Source of the DNA: Silene noctiflora
Taxonomy: Eukaryota > Streptophyta > Magnoliopsida > Caryophyllales > Caryophyllaceae
Direction of reading: 5' to 3'
Assembly (NCBI GenBank): GCA_009801015.1
Contig: VHZZ01007493.1
Location: 40,487-83,157 of the forward strand
DNA length: 42,671 nucleotides
Both the position numbers and the translations under genes were made by a program. Shown here one piece after another: positions 22,701 to 33,024 of the stretch; the stretch's first letter is position 1; each line of letters opens with the position of its first letter. Below the pieces are notes generated by a model. That model had not been told where the DNA came from. It made no database searches and saw only the letters and a program-made list of their open reading frames with translations.

Positions 22701-25700
22701 ACTCCAAATTCCAACCGACCATCGGCTTGCATGCAACACTAACAGGACCAGGAACCGATTGGTGGGGGAAGGGGCGAGGGGAAGGGTAAACACCAAACCG
22801 TCCCAAAACCACCACCATCACAAACAAAACAGCACACCAAAATGAGCTATGCTCATCGACACGACCGACGACCTCAAGGGAAAGATGGGAACATACCAAG
22901 GGCGGGGAAAAGGGCGAGGGAGAGGGGAAACACCCCTTGGATGCCAGCAAGTCTTCGATGACAGGATAGGAGAACGGAGGAACGGACCGACCTCGGTGCA
23001 CCAACACGAAAAAACCACAACCCGTCGGACGATCAGGACGGAACCAAGATCCGTCACCAAAAAGAGGAGTGAAAAAAACATTGAGGACGGAAACCAAGAA
23101 AAGGCGTGAACAATCGCCGGAGATAGGTTAGAGGACAAACCCATCTCCGGCGATAGGCGGCGGCTCAATGAGGCTGATTAGGGTTTTTGGTTTTTCTTTA
23201 GAGAGAGGGGAGAGGTTTCTTTAGAGAGTGGGACTTTTTTTTATAAGTATCTTATCTATATAAATACATAAACATTTCGTGCAAATCGGTGCAGTCACGT
23301 CATCACATCCAATTTTTTTTTNNNNNNNNNNNNNNNNNNNNNNNNNNNNNNNNNNNNNNNNNNNNNNNNNNNNNNNNNNNNNNNNNNNNNNNNNNNNNNN
23401 NNNNNNNNNNNNNNNNNNNNNNNNNNNNNNNNNNNNNNNNNNNNNNNNNNNNNNNNNNNNNNNNNNNNNNNNNNNNNNNNNNNNNNNNNNNNNNNNNNNN
23501 NNNNNNNNNNNNNNNNNNNNNNNNNNNNNNNNNNNNNNNNNNNNNNNNNNNNNNNNNNNNNNNNNNNNNNNNNNNNNNNNNNNNNNNNNNNNNNNNNNNN
23601 NNNNNNNNNNNNNNNNNNNNNNNNNNNNNNNNNNNNNNNNNNNNNNNNNNNNNNNNNNNNNNNNNNNNNNNNNNNNNNNNNNNNNNNNNNNNNNNNNNNN
23701 NNNNNNNNNNNNNNNNNNNNNNNNNNNNNNNNNNNNNNNNNNNNNNNNNNNNNNNNNNNNNNNNNNNNNNNNNNNNNNNNNNNNNNNNNNNNNNNNNNNN
23801 NNNNNNNNNNNNNNNNNNNNNNNNNNNNNNNNNNNNNNNNNNNNNNNNNNNNNNNNNNNNNNNNNNNNNNNNNNNNNNNNNNNNNNNNNNNNNNNNNNNN
23901 NNNNNNNNNNNNNNNNNNNNNNNNNNNNNNNNNNNNNNNNNNNNNNNNNNNNNNNNNNNNNNNNNNNNNNNNNNNNNNNNNNNNNNNNNNNNNNNNNNNN
24001 NNNNNNNNNNNNNNNNAAGTTTTTGTTCGATTTAAGGATTGTGGTGAATTACTTAATTATTTAATATACCATCTGTATAAAAAGCAAACATTAATATTGT
24101 TTATAATAATTTTGAAATGAGATAATACAGATTTCCCAATATTTGTATTGTCGTTAACTTATGTATAAACTCTATTACTTTTCATTCATTTATGATATTA
24201 TTTGGAACTTAAAATATGATGTTGTGGAATTCTGATTTCAATATTTTTTAACTTAGTTAAATTTTTTTAATAACAAGTTTATTAACCAAACTCATGCAAT
24301 TTTGCACGGGGTAAAACTAGTTTAATTTAAACGCGGCAAAACACGCTCAAAGTAGAAATGAAGAAATTTCAATGATTTAACGTACGTAGAAATGGGGAAA
24401 TTCCTAAGAATACTGACAATTTGAGAATGATTTAATGCAGACATATCCAAATCCGCTACAACACAATCCCTCATACTCCGTAGTCAAGTAACACTTCTTA
24501 ATTTCCTACTACATTGTTCTGCCATACGTACTTAGTTGATGCTAGTACCTGTTTCTAACTAGCATTTTTCTCTGCTTACAGGCAATACTTCGTCAACGTT
24601 GATGACACTGTTACTCAGACGGTAATATGTCTATTCTTGTGTCCCTATTACACCGACAAAATCCCTTTCAATATAGTTAAGTCACTAACATAATTACAAA
24701 CTACATCTACCCGATTTATATGGTCTCCATATGATTTTGTTGATCAGCATAGGCTAATAGCTTTACAGGTAAAGTATTATGTAAATTTGTGATATTTGAT
24801 TTATGATCACCAACAATTTTCATATCCTCTTGTTAGAAAAGTTGCAACTGTTGTAAATTGTGAGAACATATCGGTCAAAGTTGACCCCGGCTTATGTGAG
24901 GACAATATAAATGGGCACATGTAAACAGCCAAGCATCAGGATGGAGGGTGTTAGTGATTATGTGACGCGGTACTGCTATGGGTGTAACCAAACCGATTCT
25001 GATAGAAAGGATTCAGTTGTAATTTGAGTACTGTATGGTTTAGCATTTTGTACCGTTCTGCAGATTGTTGTTCATAAAGATAGTCCAAGAGGAAGACATT
25101 TTAGACGTGCTGGACCTCGACAGAGGGTAATAACACTGCTGAACCTTTCTAAATTAGTACTCTTGATTCATTTTTTCTAAATTAGGAGTATGTTAAGTGA
25201 TGTATCCATTATTTGTATAATTTGTTGTCCCACAGGTGTACTTTGAATCAGATGAAGTCCAAGCTTGTATAGTGACATGTGGTGGACTATGTCCTGGCTT
25301 AAACACGGTTATAAGAGAGCTTGTGTGCGGTTTGTATTACATGTATGGCGTCACTACAGTACTTGGTATCAATGTAAGTTTTATGTTTTTGATGTTTTCA
25401 GTTCACATTGTTCATGTACTGCTTCAAGCCTTAAATATTACTTTTATAGCAACAGTTGTATCTTGTTGTATAAAGACCATTTTTACTAGGCTAAGTATGA
25501 TGCAATTATTATCTTTTACGCATTTAGGGAGGGTACAGAGGTTTTTATGCTCGGAATACCATATCATTGACTCCTAAATCTGTCGATGACATCCATAAAC
25601 GTGGCGGTACAATCATTGATACTTCACGGGGAGGGCACGATACCTCAAAGATAGTTGATAGCATACAGGATCGCGGAATAAATCAGGTGAACTTTTAAAA

Positions 25701-28530
25701 GTTTCAAGTACTCTCAAGACTTGTTGTGGTATAGTAATTTTGAGTTCGTGTTCCATGTGATAATTAATTGCTTTTGAGTGTTAGGTATATATAATAGGAG
25801 GAGATGGTACTCAAAAAGGCGCATCAGTCATTTTTGAGGTATTTATTTTCATATATCAAATTTGTCTCTCGTTCTAACTTCTTGTTAGGTTGGCCTAATT
25901 ATAGATTTCGAGTTATTCACCTCACACCAAATTTTACAGGAAACTCGGAGACGAGGTCTAAAAGTCGCAGTTGTTGGGATCCCCAAGACCATTGACAATG
26001 ATATCCCGGTATTTCTCATGCTCTTAAATCACATTCAGTTGCTTCTAAAATAAAATTTCGTACTTTACCTTTCTTGTTCTATCCGACAAGGCTACAATGT
26101 TTGATGTTTCAGGTCATAGATAAATCCTTTGGTTTCGACACAGCAGTGGAGGAGGCACAAAGAGCAATTAATGCGGCCCATGTAGAAGCGGAGAGCGTTG
26201 AGAATGGTGTTGGTGTTGTCAAATTAATGGGACGCGACAGTGGTGAGGCTTTCAATACCCTATTTATAGTGAGTAAATACATGCTAGAATAAAACAACCT
26301 ATTAACCCATATCTTATCTTTTGAATGCTATAGCAATAAAAGTGGCATCTACACACACCTTGAGTTAAATTAAATGTATAAAGGCGGTGAAACTGCTCTT
26401 TGTGTTCTTTACTTACTGCAATGTTCATGATTGATTGATTTCGGAGATGCCTACTCCCAAAAGTGTGAATGCACTTATAATAGACCATTCGTGACAAATC
26501 AATTACTGATGAACACATAATGAATATACACGAGTATTTGAGTTGGTGTCGAGCGATGCTGATTCTTGACCTGAAGTTCTCCGTTAATCTTGAAGAACCT
26601 TGAAGTTGCCCTTTTGAGTATTTCAAGATGGTGTTCTGTTGACTACTGTTTGTATTTGGGTTAATCACCCCCATCAGGCGTCAGCTACTCTTTTGAGTTA
26701 TAATTTGGTTTTACCAATCCATGCAGGTTTTATAGCTTTGTATGCAACTCTGGCCAGTCGGGATGTCGACTGTTGCTTGATCCCAGAATCTCATTTCTAT
26801 CTTGAAGGACCTGGTGGGCTCTGTGAATACATAGAGAAGAGGCTTAAAGAGAATGGGCACATGGTCATTGTAGTAGCTGAGGGTGCTGGACAAGATCTTC
26901 TTTCTGAAAGCATGCGTGATATGCATGAGAAGGATGCCTCCGGGAACAAGCTGCTTCAAGATGTTGGCCATTGGATATCACATAAAATTAAGGTGTGCAT
27001 TTATTCGTCATTTGGCTGTATGAAGCTGTGGACTCACAACTGATGTGAAAATATCTTTGAGCGTGAGAGAGATGATTAATAAGAGGCTTGTTTTAAATGT
27101 ATAATGGGTAGTAAGAGAGTAAATGGGGCAGTCTCATGTAAAAGTACTGTCTGAGATCGTCTCGTTTGAGAATTTGTGTACTTGCCAGTGCCCTTTTACT
27201 ATGTCGTTCTCTCTTGCAATGTTTTGCACTGTCTATGACTGGAATTGGTTTGTTATATTACTCATCATTTTTCACTCAACTAAGGTATGAATATGACATA
27301 CATGCTGTTTGACAGGATTATTTTGACCAGAAAATGTGGACGATAACTCTCAAGTACATTGGTCTGTCCTCGAACATTCTTTCTGAAAATTGGTTAGGGT
27401 ATCCAGTTTTGACTAATGATCATTTTTTCGTTTGACAGATCCAACATACATGATTCGTGCTATTCCCGCCAATGCATCAGATAATGTCTATTGTACCCTG
27501 CTTGCACATAGTGCACTTCATGGTGCAATGGCAGGATATACAGGATTCACTGTGGGGCCAGTTAATGGTAGACATGCTTACATTCCATTTCAGGTATCCT
27601 ATCTTTTTCTCGTAATTCTGATTTCTGAAGTGTCATGCATTTGATAGATACTGTTGTGCATACATGAGTGACAAGGGTTCCATACTTCCATATAATCATT
27701 TCTATCCCGCTCTCAAGTCTTAATGTGACTAGTAGGTAGTCCTCCTTGCAGTGTCTAGGATTTTAAATATGCAATAACCGCGCTAATGTGGCTTGGGTGT
27801 GATTAAAGACCTGTAGATTTAGAGTATCATAAATGTTGGATATCTAGATTCAGTTTGCATGAGACCCTGGTGTTTTCCTTGAGCAATGTGAACATGTTTC
27901 GAACATGTTATTTCTCACATATAAGCTGCTGTTGCTAAGCTGTGCAACCAAGGTGTACAGTGTACACCTGGTAAACGGTACACCTTGAAAATGGGTCATA
28001 GGGTCAGGTTAGGTCATTTGGGGTTAACTGCTATCGAGTCACCTAGTGTACCCTTCAGTTTCAGTTTCAGTTTCGGTCTCAAGTTGGTGGTTACAGCCTA
28101 CAGGTAAGTTAAACGTGTCATTTTTGGGCTGGGCCTACCAAGACTTTGATTCAAATCACAAATTGGTCATTAGGGTAAGCATCATTTTCTGATCGGGCTT
28201 GTTCTCTGTGCCTCCTGTTATTCTTTTCGGGATCTGGATCACGTCAGACGGCAAATTACCTGGTCTACCAAGGGGGGGAAGTAGTGTTATTATCGCGGTA
28301 CTGATGTTTTTTATGCTGGACAGCGAATTAACGAGAGGCAGAATAAGGTGGTGATAACCGACAGGATGTGGGCAAGGCTGCTGTCGTCAACCAACCAGCC
28401 AAGTTTCTTGGACGCTAAGACGATAGAAGGGCTGAAGAAATTGGAAGAGACGGGGCAGTCACAGTTGTTAGAGTGGGAGAACCATGCGGAGACGAAAGAC
28501 AAAGCCCCATCAGAAGCCTACCGAGCTTGA
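19734..28530 (+). CDS. PFK: ATP-dependent 6-phosphofructokinase (cytosolic plant type)
   Basis: Exons: 19734-19877, 24441-24487, 24582-24621, 25064-25126, 25236-25373, 25528-25686, 25785-25838, 25940-26008, 26113-26242, 26727-26992, 27316-27361, 27439-27593, 28324-28530. All are GT-AG and in frame, giving 505 aa, normal for the family. The enzyme phosphorylates fructose 6-phosphate to fructose 1,6-bisphosphate, the committed step of glycolysis. Motifs: GGLCPGLN (114-121), GGDGTQKG (202-209), PKTIDNDIP (230-238), SFGFDTA (243-249), MGRDSGFIA (277-285). Glycine after GGD marks ATP use; pyrophosphate-dependent PFP has GGDD there. The G with PKTIDND pair is usual for plant ATP-PFK. The N-terminus ([14 protein letters not shown]) matches the cytosolic PFK3/6/7 group, and no transit peptide is visible. 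Exon 2 encodes [16 protein letters not shown] just right of the N gap, so the gap costs no coding sequence. Confidence 0.96.
20489..21797. mobile_element. TIR element interrupted by a hAT MITE
   Basis: GCGACACCGAGTGTTAC at 20489 faces GTAACACCCGGTGTCGC ending at 21797, a 17-base inverted repeat with one mismatch. The enclosed 1.3 kb is AT-rich and non-coding. Removing the nested element at 21148-21667 with its target copy leaves about 0.78 kb. Both ends sit beside T-runs outside the repeat. No target duplication was found, so the superfamily is open. It lies in PFK intron 1. Confidence 0.45.
21148..21667. mobile_element. Non-autonomous hAT element with perfect 8-bp TSD (520 bp)
   Basis: The ends are TAGGGCTGAGCAAAA and TTTTGCTCACCCCTA, a 15-base inverted repeat with one mismatch. 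GTTGTTAC is duplicated exactly at 21140-21147 and 21668-21675. An 8-bp duplication and a TAGGG end are hAT hallmarks. Both subterminal zones are packed with CCGATACGG, CCGGATATCCG and ATATACGG in both orientations, the kind of arrays hAT transposases bind. There is no transposase ORF. It sits in PFK intron 1 inside an older TIR element. Confidence 0.88.
21811..23240 (-). mobile_element. GC-rich poly(A)-tailed insertion of unknown identity
   Basis: Read on the minus strand, a GC-rich sequence begins near 23240 with CTCTCTAAAG-type leader sequence and CCGCCGCC/CCGGAG motifs like a plant 5' UTR, and ends in a 12-base A-run (T-run at 21811-21822). This suggests a retroposed transcript or an internally deleted LINE. 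Several open frames exist but none matches a family I know. Near its 3' end a unit of about 75 bases occurs twice (21969-22043, 22108-22180). It lies antisense in PFK intron 1. Confidence 0.35.
23322..24016. other. Assembly gap (695 N)
   Basis: A run of 695 N. It falls in PFK intron 1, after a T-run, and between a possible Helitron 5' end and 3' end. Frames predicted through it are artefacts. Confidence 1.
24291..24320 (+). mobile_element. Helitron-like 3' terminus
   Basis: TTTTGCACGGGGTAAAACTAG ends in CTAG followed by T, with a degenerate GC-rich hairpin (CTCATGCAA / TTGCACGGGG) about ten bases before the end. This is the layout of plant Helitron 3' ends (hairpin, then CTRR, inserted before T). 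A possible 5' end, A followed by TC at 23250 or 23255 near TCTATATAAATAC, lies left of the N gap. The element would then be about 1.07 kb including the gap. Confidence 0.4.
27990..28190 (+). repeat. GGTCA-rich tract with a short palindrome in PFK intron 12
   Basis: GGGTCATAGGGTCAGGTTAG and later TCAGTTTCAGTTTCAGTTTC runs give a degenerate repeat texture. Just upstream, AGGTGTACAGTGTACACCT (27951-27969) is a perfect palindrome around one central base, followed by a partial copy GGTACACCTT. Confidence 0.45.
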
Positions 28531-28994
28531 AATGGAGGTTTCTTTCCGTGAGAAATGTATAGTTAGAGCTTTGTATGTTTTCAGGATTTTCATTTCTTAC
28601 TTTATACGTTTTCAACTCTTTTTGTTTTGTTATCTCGTAGTGTAATGATAGTATATTTTACTCCGTCGTCCTAGTTTGTCGTCCTAGTTTTTCCTTGCTA
28701 AATTTAGAAAGGTGGACTACCATTTTGAGATAAATTTTGGAGGAAAAGATATCCTTCTTGTTAAGGAGGGTTAAGTCTCAAGTTTTTGATAAACAGATGA
28801 GTTTAAAGAAAGAAGGTGTTATAAACTTAATATTGAGTTGAGGACGGTCTTAAGCCTGACTCGAATGGTGGTTTTGTTGCGCTCAAGATTTGGCAGTGAC
28901 GGATTTTGTGGGCGATTGATCACTTATTACGATTTTGAAAGGCAACTAACTATGAACTGCCTACAAATTGTGTTGGTACAACAGAAGGTCTTAC

Positions 28995-29109
28995 TTAAGA
29001 CGGATAGTGGTCTCTCATACGAATGCAAGTGAGAGGCAAGTGGGTATATTCATTTTCCACCCACTTGTCTCCCACTTACATTTGTGTGAGAAACCATTAT
29101 CCGTCTTAA
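28995..29109. mobile_element. Hairpin MITE (115 bp), family A
   Basis: Left arm TTAAGACGGATAGTGGTCTC... and right arm ending GAAACCATTATCCGTCTTAA are complementary over about 50 bases each with roughly six mismatches, leaving a loop of about 15 bases. Arms meet at GGCAAGTGGG / CCCACTTGTC. TA on both sides of AGACGGATA would fit a Stowaway-like TA duplication. It is non-coding and lies 0.46 kb downstream of the PFK stop. Confidence 0.75.
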
Positions 29110-29339
29110 ACTAGTGGTCGTCTTAAATAAGAATTTATGGTTGGCACAATGTTACCTGAACCTGATCCCATCTTTGGTCCTGCCTTGATCACGTAGCAAT
29201 TAGGTGGCACGCACGTCAGCACGTGGGATGTATTCATTTGCATGTGTATAATCAAACATTAGATCTATGTTTTCTAATCTAAAATCAATATTCAATCTTG
29301 ATCACTTCATTAATTGACAATGTTAGGATGACTCAATTC

Positions 29340-29400
29340 TTTTTGTTAATGTTTGAGTCGAGTTCGAGCTAAACTCGAGTTTATATATGATTATTAAGTT
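29340..29400. repeat. GAGTCGAGC-type subterminal repeat, left part
   Basis: TTTGAGTCGAGTTCGAGC and AACTCGAG recall the subterminal GAGCTCGAG arrays of some plant hAT elements. A richer, reverse-oriented counterpart lies at 30555-30640 (GCTCGGCTTGACTCG, TCGAGTCGAGCCCGAGC). The foldback element at 29571-30514 lies between the two. Confidence 0.3.
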
Positions 29401-29570
29401 ACCGTTTTTCTTTTTTTTTTCCGATAGTTTCAACTTTCAATAACAAGGTTTGAAGATTATATATAAAAATATTGGACAGCTCAATGAAAACATTTGATAT
29501 GACCATACAAAGATGTAATGGAGATTTTCCACGGTTCTCTGATTTGCCATTTTGTCCATCGTACCGTTGT

Positions 29571-30514
29571 TTTTAAGAATGTGTCAATGGTACCCTTGAA
29601 GTTCTATATTTGTGCAAATGGTACCCTTATTGAATAATGAACGTTAAATTTAACTGACAAAATATAATTTAGATATTAGTAATTTTGGCGGGAAATTTCC
29701 GAAGATTTAATCATGATAAGTATTTTTATACGGAAATTTTTCATGGTACCCTTTAATTTTATCAGATTTCCCATGGTACCCCTAGTTTAAGAATTTGCCC
29801 ATGGTATCCTTGAGGTTCCATTTTGGTTCCCATGGTACCCCTTAATGTAACGACCGTTAACAAAACGTTACATTTTGATGACGTGGCAATAATTAGTAAA
29901 TTAAAAATAATAATAAATAGGATAATTCTCATGGTATCCCTTGCATTTTTTCCCCAAATACCCCTATTTTTATCCAAAATAACTTTAACTGCTCGTATCT
30001 CCTAGCCACTGCACGAGTTCATAAAACCGCAATTTTTTCTTCTAAATTGTAGACCTCAAAAAGACAATTATTTCGGAATAAAAAAACTTCATTTTTTGAA
30101 CGAGTGATCGAGAGTTATAGTCGGTCAAAGTTTCTTTAACGAATAAACTTTGATTAGTCGTAACGCATGTCTAAGATATCAAAAAAACGTGATTTTTTTT
30201 TCAGTTTGAAGATCTTATAAAGATGATAAACTTAGGAAAAAAAATTGCAGCATTCTTATATCGTAACTAAGAGATACAACAGTCAAATATTTTTATTGAC
30301 AAAAGTAGGGGTATTTAGGGAAAAAGTGCAAACCTCAGGGGCACCATGGGTATTTTTTAAATTTATATTTATATTTTTCTTTATTATTAATTTTTTTAAT
30401 TTACTAATTATTGCCACGTCATCAAAATTTAACATTATGTTAACGGTTGTTACATTAAGGGGTATCATTGGCACAAAAATGGAACCTCAAGGGTAGCATG
30501 GGCAGAATTTTAAA
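29571..30514. mobile_element. Long inverted-repeat (foldback or Mutator-like) element
   Basis: The arms 29786-29978 and 30298-30514 are inverted copies of one another over about 200 bases, sharing in order TGCCCATG, CCTTGAGGTTCCATTTT, CCCCTTAATGTAAC, CCGTTAAC, TTTTGATGACGTGGCAATAA and AAATACCCCTA. A third, direct and more diverged copy of the outer arm lies at 29571-29665. Seven ATGGTA(C/T)CC motifs dot the left side. No ORF with a transposase signature was seen. Ends and target duplication were not resolved. Confidence 0.7.
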
Positions 30515-30681
30515 AGCAAAATATTATGTTATCACACAAGTGCGAGTTGTTCGCGAGATTTTTGAGACGATCAAACGTTAGCTCGGCTTGACTCGTTAAG
30601 TTGTCGAGTCGAGCCCGAGCTCTGCTTGCGAGCTGTCTTGTTTCATTATCACCCCGGGTCACATGTAGAGTTGTCTCACCC

Positions 30682-31095
30682 AATGTTGTTAGGATCGGGA
30701 TCCTACCTTGAATCGATGAGCTTCCTAGGATCGAATCGGTAAGATCGGATCGTAGAATCGTAAGATCCTACATATTAACTAAAATACATAATTGTGTTAT
30801 CAAAATATGTTAAAATCTCGTGCTTAAATCTCTAAACACCTTAGCATGTGCCTACTATTTATTCTCGTTTATAGTAGATTTCTATTTTAAAAGTTGTATA
30901 TAAAAATTTAGTAACTGGAAAAATTGAAATTTTAATAATGTAGGATCGGGTTAAGCTTCTACTTTAAAAAAAAAATTGACACAAGTAAAACCGTAAGATC
31001 ATACAAAATTAAGATCCTACCTAAAATCAGGATCGGTCACCACTTTTTGAATGGTAGAATCGTAAGATCCTACAACTCGGATCGGGAGTTTAGCA
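30682..31095. mobile_element. Element with GTAAGATCCTAC subterminal repeats
   Basis: GGATCGGGATCCTACC at the left and AGGATCGGTCACC, AATCGTAAGATCCTACAACT and GGATCGGGAGTTT at the right repeat ATCGTAAGATCCTAC and GGATCG at both ends of an AT-rich centre. This resembles non-autonomous hAT elements with subterminal motif arrays. The termini are degenerate and no target duplication was found. Confidence 0.45.
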
Positions 31096-31401
31096 TGAGT
31101 GCTCCCACCCCCTCCATACGATAATTTCCTTAAAATTCCATTAATAAATTTCTTTTTGTCTGTATACCTTTTGGAGCAACTAAATCCCTTCATAGGTAAA
31201 CTTTATTATTTTAATGTATTTGACAAAAGAGATTGACGATTCTGTAGATATTTACCGAAATTAAATACCTAACTTATGTGTGAATTAGGCATCTCAGAAT
31301 CTTCAAACCAATTCTAAAAAAAAAGAGATGTAATACCAGTCATCGTATACGCAAAGAAACAAGTGTACAAGGCTATAAGAATATAACATACAAAGCGTTC
31401 A

Positions 31402-31536
31402 TATTCGTCATAAGTTAAAAACGGATAATGACCCTCTTATAATAGGGCAAGTGGGGGGGAAGAAATGGAGCACTCATGGATAATGTCACTTGCATATTAT
31501 GAGAGAGGTACTATCATTTTCAGCTTGTGACGAATA
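31402..31536. mobile_element. Hairpin MITE (135 bp), family A relative
   Basis: TATTCGTCATAAGTTAAAAA at the left pairs with CAGCTTGTGACGAATA at the right. The arms continue through CCTCTTATAATAGGGCAAGT and its imperfect complement ACTTGCATATTATGAGAGAGG. TA lies at each end, before TTCGTCA and after TGACGAA. The central GCAAGTGGG is shared with 28995-29109 and 42005-42193. Confidence 0.65.
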
Positions 31537-32340
31537 GTGTCCGTTTTCAATGGGAATTTGTGTATAACATACTAGTTCTACCGGCCTCTTGTCATTTTAA
31601 TGCTGCATTGTTTTCCAACTTGGAATAAGTATCAACTTCTCTGTTATCTTTGGAGTATCCTACACCTTTCACATCCAACTTCTTTTGCCGCCCTTTTGCT
31701 ATTTCTAATCACTCTTTTCTAACTACATTTTTGAACTAATCTTACTTTTATTAAATTAATACTCCTATTAAAGTCATACTTGTTTGCTTCTACAAATTCC
31801 ATTTACAATGTCATACCAAGTACTATTCAGTTCGAAATTACCCAAAAAAATCATCTATCTATTTAACTAATACAGAATAATTCATAAATAAAGGTCAACT
31901 GCCTCTTGATAATTTTTATCATATTCGGAGCATAAAGTCATAATATGAAAACTTATTTTTTCAAATGAGATTATCGCCTTATATATATCATCATTGAAAA
32001 GGGTGTATAAATTACAACTCCGGATCAGTAGGTATCATATACAACAATTATAGAGGAGACCGATATTTGTCTTTTTGTTATAACAGATTCTTGACCTTTA
32101 AACAAGACAAACATAACAAAAAAAAGTCATAACATTTACATACATAAATGACCTGTACTTAAACAAAAAGATAGACGAATTACTCCGTCATAAACAATGA
32201 TGCAAAGATGTACAGTAAATAAACAATTTAAATAAAGAAAGGAAGGCAAATGATAGAGACGTAAAGTTTATAGAATTAAAATCAGAAACACGAGTGCAAC
32301 GCTCATACGTTTACTAATGTGCTCATTCATGGCCATTAAT
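31537..32340. other. AT-rich intergenic stretch, nothing recognised
   Basis: No gene, RNA or clear repeat structure was seen here. It leads into the promoter region of the CHUP1-like gene. Confidence 0.5.
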
Positions 32341-32342
32341 CT

Positions 32343-32348
32343 TATAAA
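32343..32348 (+). promoter_or_regulatory. TATA box candidate for the CHUP1-like gene
   Basis: CTTATAAACC contains TATAAA about 50 bases upstream of a CTT-rich leader and 215 bases before a likely 5' UTR donor (AACAAG, then GTAAGC at 32558). This would place the transcription start near 32375. It is inferred from position only. Confidence 0.45.
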
Positions 32349-32393
32349 CCTTTTTAATACGTTTTTCCAAGGTATCATCTTTTACAATTTTTA

Positions 32394-32421
32394 TTCTTCT
32401 TCTTCTTCTTCTTCTTCTTCT
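32394..32421 (+). repeat. (TTC)n microsatellite in the inferred 5' UTR
   Basis: About nine uninterrupted TTC triplets. CTT/TTC runs are typical of plant 5' leaders, supporting the placement of the CHUP1-like transcript start just upstream. Confidence 0.85.
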
Positions 32422-32557
32422 TAATCTACAACATTCAATTTTATTTACCCTTTTTTTTTTCTTTATAATCTCAAAAGGGTATTAAATATTAATATTTATA
32501 CTTTTTAAAAGTTTGTAATTTTGGACATTTTGATGATATTCAAGTTTTCTTAACAAG

Positions 32558-32868
32558 GTAAGCTGAACCCTTCTTTGATTTAATCTCAACATGAATGTTT
32601 TTAGCATATTTAACATTACATAAATGTCTTTTTGTGTTATTGAATACGATTTTACGCCTGGGCTTACCTCGCAATTTGCAGAGTCATTGAGGCATTCGGG
32701 TAACGTGGTAATGTTATTGTTGTATTTAACACAATTTGGCATAGGGTTTGTTGTCTTTAAGCCATGTTGGTTAAATTCTAGTGATCACCAAAAATTCACA
32801 AATCAATTTATGATTTTGATCAGTAATGATTTGAGAATTTTAATTAATTTATTTCTATGTTTGTGTAG
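32558..32868 (+). other. Inferred 5' UTR intron of the CHUP1-like gene
   Basis: A strong donor, AACAAG then GTAAGC at 32558, and an acceptor, TTGTGTAG ending at 32868, bracket a T-rich stretch. Splicing here would join the TTC-rich leader to 32869-33024, just upstream of the coding start. Confidence 0.5.
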
Positions 32869-32875
32869 GTTGTAC

Positions 32876-32905
32876 ATGGAGGATGATGATGAAGATGACA
32901 CATGA
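32876..32905 (+). promoter_or_regulatory. Candidate acidic upstream ORF (MEDDDEDDT)
   Basis: A nine-codon ORF lies 119 bases upstream of the main ATG, directly after the inferred 5' UTR acceptor. Eight of its codons are acidic or Met. Its place in the mRNA depends on the inferred leader. Confidence 0.45.
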
Positions 32906-33024
32906 TCTCTGTTTTTCACCTGTTGATGATAATTATCTTATTTTCCTGTTGTTTATTACAAGCTGAGTTTTATGGTTAGAGATATATTATAAATTAGGAA
33001 AAAAAACTTGATAAAATTGTCAAG

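Noticed and set aside
22597-23168. Several overlapping 60-166 codon minus-strand frames in PFK intron 1
   Set aside because: GC-rich sequence lowers stop frequency in all frames; none shows a known domain. Described instead as an insertion of unknown identity.
23279-24064. Two long plus-strand open frames across the N run
   Set aside because: They are made of unknown residues through the 695-base gap and are artefacts.
26241-26250. PFK apparently losing its reading frame after MGRDSG
   Set aside because: A GTGAGG donor at 26243 and the acceptor at 26726 restore MGRDSGFIA in frame; it is a normal intron.
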